Positions 15,559 to 18,087 of a stretch of 18,087 bases of DNA are shown in pieces. Source of the DNA: Candidatus Poseidoniaceae archaeon (GTDB lineage Archaea; Thermoplasmatota; Poseidoniia; Poseidoniales; Poseidoniaceae). The notes beneath the pieces were generated by a model, which was given only the letters and a program-made list of their open reading frames with translations, made no database searches and had not been told where the DNA came from. A program made the translations under genes and the position numbers. How positions within the stretch are numbered: the first letter of the stretch is position 1; each line of letters starts with the position of its first letter. The stretch lies in NCBI GenBank assembly GCA_022424925.1, contig JAKMGM010000031.1, positions 1 through 18,087 on the forward strand. The letters run 5' to 3'.

Positions 15559-16440
15559 TCAGTTAAGTGCCTCCACAGCATCTTTGGTAAAGACGGTCAA
15601 ACGACCGATGTCACCACCCGGTGCCAAATCTTCAGCACACAGGTCACGGGCTGCGACAACGTCGACACCCGGTAGGTTTCGAGCAGCTTGTGCCAGTCCT
15701 GACTTCTCCTTAACAACAAGGAGTACGGACTTGGGAGTCTTGTGGACACGACCACGCATGGTCGCCTTGCCCGCACGGATCTTACGGCCGTCACGAGCAC
15801 GCATCAAATCATCTCCGAGACCAATTTGGTTGAAAATAGCAAGAACCTTTCGTGTTGCAGAACCGTGATTGAACGACTCGATATTGAATTCCTCACTCTT
15901 TCCATCACGAACTTCTGTGTAGTTTCCAAGTACAATTGGAAGACTGGAAATCTCGTCAGAAAAACGATGTCCCCGGGAACTTACTGTTTCGACAGATGTT
16001 GTTGCAGTAAGAGCTGAATTACGTGCGAGGCGGCGTTCTTTGAGATTGAGTTTTCGACCCCAGTTCTTTTCCACTTTTGGACCGTGGGCTCGACGTCCAC
16101 CGAGTGTGTGCGGGTTCTGGGCACCTCGGCTCTGTCCTGTTCGGCGCATAATTCGAGATACACCTCGTCCCTTACCCCACCATTCAACAGAGTGTTTCAT
16201 ACCTGCCATTGGCGCACGCTTTCCAACATGAGCTCGTGAACCGTATGCTTGTCGTCGGTTTGCACGACTTGAAGCCACTGCTAACTTGATGAGGTCAGTT
16301 CGAAGTTCGGTAGAAAACGCTTCAGAAAGCGTTACTTTCTTGCCGTTCTCGACTGATATCTCAAAGTTCTCTTGAAGTCGTCCAGCATCCACTTCGTCTT
16401 GACTGACTGTGTTGGTGATATCGATAACATTGATTTTCAA
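15559..16440 (-). CDS. rpl4: Large-subunit ribosomal protein uL4 (TTG start)
   Basis: uL4 extends a long loop into the peptide tunnel; in some bacteria it also represses its own operon. The 293-residue protein is longer than the usual roughly 250-265 of archaea. It has VTLSEAFSTELRTDLIKLAV, the tunnel loop with RRQAYGSRAHVGKRAP and WWGKGRGVSRIMRRTGQSRG, then GGRRAHGPK and KKNWGRKLN-like VEKNWGRKLNLKERR. The first residues (KINVIDI) match the family only if TTG at 16440 is used; no in-frame ATG appears until about residue 80. A GGGGGTCT string about 7 bases upstream is a weak Shine-Dalgarno, so expression may depend on coupling from uL3, whose stop lies 2 bases before. Confidence 0.95.
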   Translation of the reverse strand: MKINVIDITNTVSQDEVDAGRLQENFEISVENGKKVTLSEAFSTELRTDLIKLAVASSRANRRQAYGSRAHVGKRAPMAGMKHSVEWWGKGRGVSRIMRRTGQSRGAQNPHTLGGRRAHGPKVEKNWGRKLNLKERRLARNSALTATTSVETVSSRGHRFSDEISSLPIVLGNYTEVRDGKSEEFNIESFNHGSATRKVLAIFNQIGLGDDLMRARDGRKIRAGKATMRGRVHKTPKSVLLVVKEKSGLAQAARNLPGVDVVAARDLCAEDLAPGGDIGRLTVFTKDAVEALN

Positions 16441-16442
16441 CT

Positions 16443-17462
16443 TCAGACCCCCTGTTTGGATGATGTACTCACGTACGTGATTTCGTATGGGTGGAGTGTC
16501 TTGTCAGAGCCACGAGTCGCATCCCGGAATCGTATGAGACGCTTTGCAGGCCCAGGTACGCTTCCCTTAACCAGAATGTAGTCCGAGTTGACTTCACCAT
16601 AGTGCAGGAAGCCACCGGATGGCGTGATGGCGTGATCTTCTGGAGAGGCAACCCGGAGAATACGCTTGTTGTACTCTGTGCGCTGATGGTATCCTGTTTG
16701 TCCACCTTGTCGAATCGTCTTTCGAACGTAACCGTCACCAAAAGCACCCATGTTACCGTGTTGTCGGCGTTTCTTGGAGTTCTTGTGCGATTGCAATTTA
16801 CCGCCGAATCGCTTGATGACACCTTGCCATCCATATCCCTTGGTAACTGCGACGATATCGGTGAGGTTTCCTTCTTCAAAAGCATCTGCGAACGAGTACT
16901 CTTCACCCATCTTTTCCTTAGCGTATGCGAGTTTTTCTCCAATGTTGCCGCCGTCAAGTCCGATTTCCATAACATCTGGAGTCTTGGAGGAGAGGCTGGA
17001 GACAGCTGCTGGTTGTGTTGCCGCAATCAAACGTACTTCAACGAGGTCAGCCTTTTCGAGATTTTCAAAGTGCTTCTCAGCGTCGTGTTCCTTGCGCTCA
17101 GGTAGTCGCTTGAACAGGTCGGGGAACGCTTCAGAAATTTGGGCTGCGTCAGCCCACGCTTCACCAGCGGCTTGCTTGCCGTATGGTGTCATTGTGTATC
17201 CTCGAACTCCGAGAATACGCATCTTCGGACATTCGACAACGGTTACTGGGACTCGCACTTCTTGTCCTGCAGAAGGGCTTCTTGGATTAAGGTCTCGAGC
17301 GAGGATATGGGTCATACCGGCTTTCCAGCCAGCAAATCCTTGCATTCTCACTTCGCTTGCATCGGTTGTAGGCCACGATTTTACCAGACCAAACGGGCGG
17401 TTTGCACGCTTGCGCGGGCTAAACGCCATTGATCCTCGTCGTGGGTGACTTTTCTTTGCCAT
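16443..17462 (-). CDS. rpl3: Large-subunit ribosomal protein uL3
   Basis: uL3 starts large-subunit assembly and reaches the peptidyl-transferase centre. The 339-residue protein is archaeal/eukaryotic in type, with KKSHPRRGSMAFSPRKRANR at the start, GFAGWKAGMTHIL, the middle KGYGWQGVIKRFGGKLQSHK and the GQTGYHQRTEYNKRIL box. The ATG at 17462 is chosen because GGAGGA lies 7 bases upstream; the longer frame from TTG 17489 includes that site and has no similarity. It is the first gene of the block, preceded by a GC-rich leader and a promoter-like element. Confidence 0.98.
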   Translation of the reverse strand: MAKKSHPRRGSMAFSPRKRANRPFGLVKSWPTTDASEVRMQGFAGWKAGMTHILARDLNPRSPSAGQEVRVPVTVVECPKMRILGVRGYTMTPYGKQAAGEAWADAAQISEAFPDLFKRLPERKEHDAEKHFENLEKADLVEVRLIAATQPAAVSSLSSKTPDVMEIGLDGGNIGEKLAYAKEKMGEEYSFADAFEEGNLTDIVAVTKGYGWQGVIKRFGGKLQSHKNSKKRRQHGNMGAFGDGYVRKTIRQGGQTGYHQRTEYNKRILRVASPEDHAITPSGGFLHYGEVNSDYILVKGSVPGPAKRLIRFRDATRGSDKTLHPYEITYVSTSSKQGV

Positions 17463-17480
17463 GTCGGATTCCTCCTGTGT

Positions 17481-17487
17481 TTTATAC
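17481..17487 (-). promoter_or_regulatory. TATA-like box close to uL3
   Basis: The minus strand reads TTGTATAAAAC. With usual spacing a transcript would begin near 17460, at or beside the uL3 ATG, which would skip the good GGAGGA ribosome-binding site. It is therefore either a secondary, leaderless promoter or a chance AT-rich string. Confidence 0.3.
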
Positions 17488-17497
17488 AACGCATTGG

Positions 17498-17603
17498 CCC
17501 CACCGTGGGGGGCGTACGAGGGCTCTCAGGACAGGAGTAGCCGTGACACTGCGCCCCATCCCCACGATAGGGGGACGAGACAAGTGGGGTCCTCGGGGGA
17601 TGG
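17498..17603 (-). promoter_or_regulatory. Structured mRNA leader of the ribosomal operon
   Basis: Two CCCCAC strings (17498-17503, 17560-17565) and two GTGGGG strings (17505-17510, 17584-17589) can pair in several combinations. An 8-bp pairing of GGGGATGG (17596-17603) with CCATCCCC (17556-17563) shares bases with the 17560-17565 segment, so these stems exclude each other. Such a layout fits a switchable leader, perhaps for feedback by a ribosomal protein, but no ligand can be named. Confidence 0.4.
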
Positions 17604-17615
17604 CCCATTGTGTCT

Positions 17616-17637
17616 GGCTGCTCACCTTTGAGCAACC
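17616..17637 (-). promoter_or_regulatory. Hairpin near the predicted 5' end of the operon leader
   Basis: On the minus strand, GGTTGCTC and GAGCAGCC form an 8-bp stem (one G-U pair) around the loop AAAGGT. If transcription starts about 25 bases after the ATATA at 17655-17659, this hairpin would be at or near the mRNA's 5' end, where it could affect stability or be bound by a regulator. Confidence 0.45.
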
Positions 17638-17642
17638 ATCCG

Positions 17643-17659
17643 ACTTACCTCCCGTATAT
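17643..17659 (-). promoter_or_regulatory. Promoter-like element upstream of uL3, shared with 16S rRNA
   Basis: On the minus strand this reads ATATACGGGAGGTAAGT, matching 16 of 17 bases of the element before 16S (1180-1196). Both are followed by a GGATG.TTGC string 12-20 bases further on. If ATATA is the TATA box, the uL3 transcript would start near 17632 and have a leader of about 170 bases. Confidence 0.5.
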
Positions 17660-17811
17660 GAGTGGTTCGGTTACCAACTGCGATGAGGTGATGTGGTTTG
17701 ACCGTTCCAGCCTGTACCTTGAACTTATCAAAACTTTTCACACGGCAGTCTTTCACTTTCACAAAAAGTCCCCACACTATCCTTTTGAACCCTCGACCCA
17801 ACTATCAATGC

Positions 17812-18087
17812 ATGGCAGTCGTAGTGCATCCTTTCCTCAAGGAAGGCGTTCAGGCACGCGCCTACCAAATGATGGTACTGAGGAACACGCTTGCTGCATC
17901 CACGCTCATGGTGATGCCAACTGGTTTTGGTAAAACTGCGGTCGAGTGGATGGCAATGGCGGAAGCATTACGCCTCAACGTTGGCAAAATTCTTCTCCTT
18001 GCGCCAACAACAGGCTTGGTAGAGCAGCAGCAACGCATGGCCCAAGAAATGCTACAGGTTGATAACGAAAGTATCGTAACATACACG
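17812..18087 (+). CDS. Hef-like superfamily 2 helicase, N-terminal part (continues beyond the window)
   Basis: The 92 visible residues begin MAVVVHPFLKEGVQARAYQM. HPFLK and the Q-motif-like RAYQ match the opening of archaeal Hef/FANCM helicases, which remodel stalled replication forks and, in full form, carry a C-terminal XPF-type nuclease. Walker A is complete (MPTGFGKT, Lys41) and motif Ia follows (LLLAPTTGLVEQQ, about 61-73). The ATG at 17812 is the first in frame with similarity; the overlapping ATG at 17808 is in another frame. It runs on the opposite strand from all other genes. Whether the nuclease domain is present cannot be seen, so a helicase-only relative remains possible. Confidence 0.85.
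   Translation, partial: MAVVVHPFLKEGVQARAYQMMVLRNTLAASTLMVMPTGFGKTAVEWMAMAEALRLNVGKILLLAPTTGLVEQQQRMAQEMLQVDNESIVTYT

Larger units (their letters stand above)
17463..17811. other. Divergent intergenic region between the ribosomal operon and the helicase gene
   Basis: This 349-base region has no convincing gene. Moving right from uL3 it contains: its ribosome-binding site (GGAGG, 17470-17474), a TATA-like box (17481-17487), a GC-rich foldable leader with repeated CCCCAC/GTGGGG strings (17498-17603), a hairpin (17616-17637), the promoter-like element shared with 16S (17643-17659), and an AT-richer stretch (about 17720-17790) presumably holding upstream promoter parts for both directions. I could not assign a clear TATA box for the plus-strand helicase gene. 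Confidence 0.6.

Noticed and set aside
17381..17635. Minus-strand open frame overlapping the uL3 leader and start
   Set aside because: It runs out of frame into uL3, has no recognisable similarity, and reflects the GC-rich leader. No ribosome-binding site supports it.

Overview
The window reads as a piece of a marine euryarchaeal chromosome, most likely Marine Group II (Poseidoniales) or a close relative. Three things support this. The partial 16S rRNA carries, as I recall the probe sequences, exact matches to the archaeal probe Arc915 (37-56) and to the planktonic-euryarchaeal probe Eury806 (152-169). The ribosomal-protein gene order is the archaeal S10/spc arrangement, including aIF1, the RNase P protein Rpp29, eS4, eL32 and eL19. 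A thrombospondin type 3 (TSP3) repeat protein with a transglutaminase-like domain also fits surface proteins of this group.

Layout: almost everything lies on the minus strand and is read from right to left. The right edge is the exception, with the first 92 codons of a plus-strand Hef-type helicase (17812-18087). It diverges from the ribosomal operon across a 349-base region that holds a promoter-like element and a GC-rich, foldable leader. From 17462 down to 3283 runs a 25-gene block: uL3, uL4, uL23, uL2, uS19, uL22, uS3, uL29, aIF1, Rpp29, uS17, uL14, uL24, eS4, uL5, uS14, uS8, uL6, eL32, eL19, uL18, uS5, uL30, uL15, SecY. Genes overlap by a few bases or sit a few bases apart, and ribosome-binding sites are strong. 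After a short gap with two small hairpins comes a membrane-anchored TSP3/transglutaminase-like protein (1309-3177) with its own TATA box and probably a leaderless start. A 405-base gap with a terminator candidate and a structured leader then precedes the 5' part of the 16S rRNA gene (1-902), which runs off the left edge.

The genes form one expression unit for building the ribosome, with coupled functions: translation start-site selection (aIF1), tRNA 5' maturation (Rpp29) and membrane insertion of new proteins (SecY). The most notable observations are: a 17-base element matching at 16 positions, in the same orientation, upstream of both the 16S gene and the ribosomal-protein operon; a leader before uL3 with interchangeable CCCCAC/GTGGGG segments; a SecY carrying about 140 extra N-terminal residues with four likely membrane helices; an eL32 fused to a SAP domain; and eight gene junctions where the stop codon TGA is the first part of the next gene's Shine-Dalgarno sequence. 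I see no mobile element, CRISPR array, tRNA or pseudogene.
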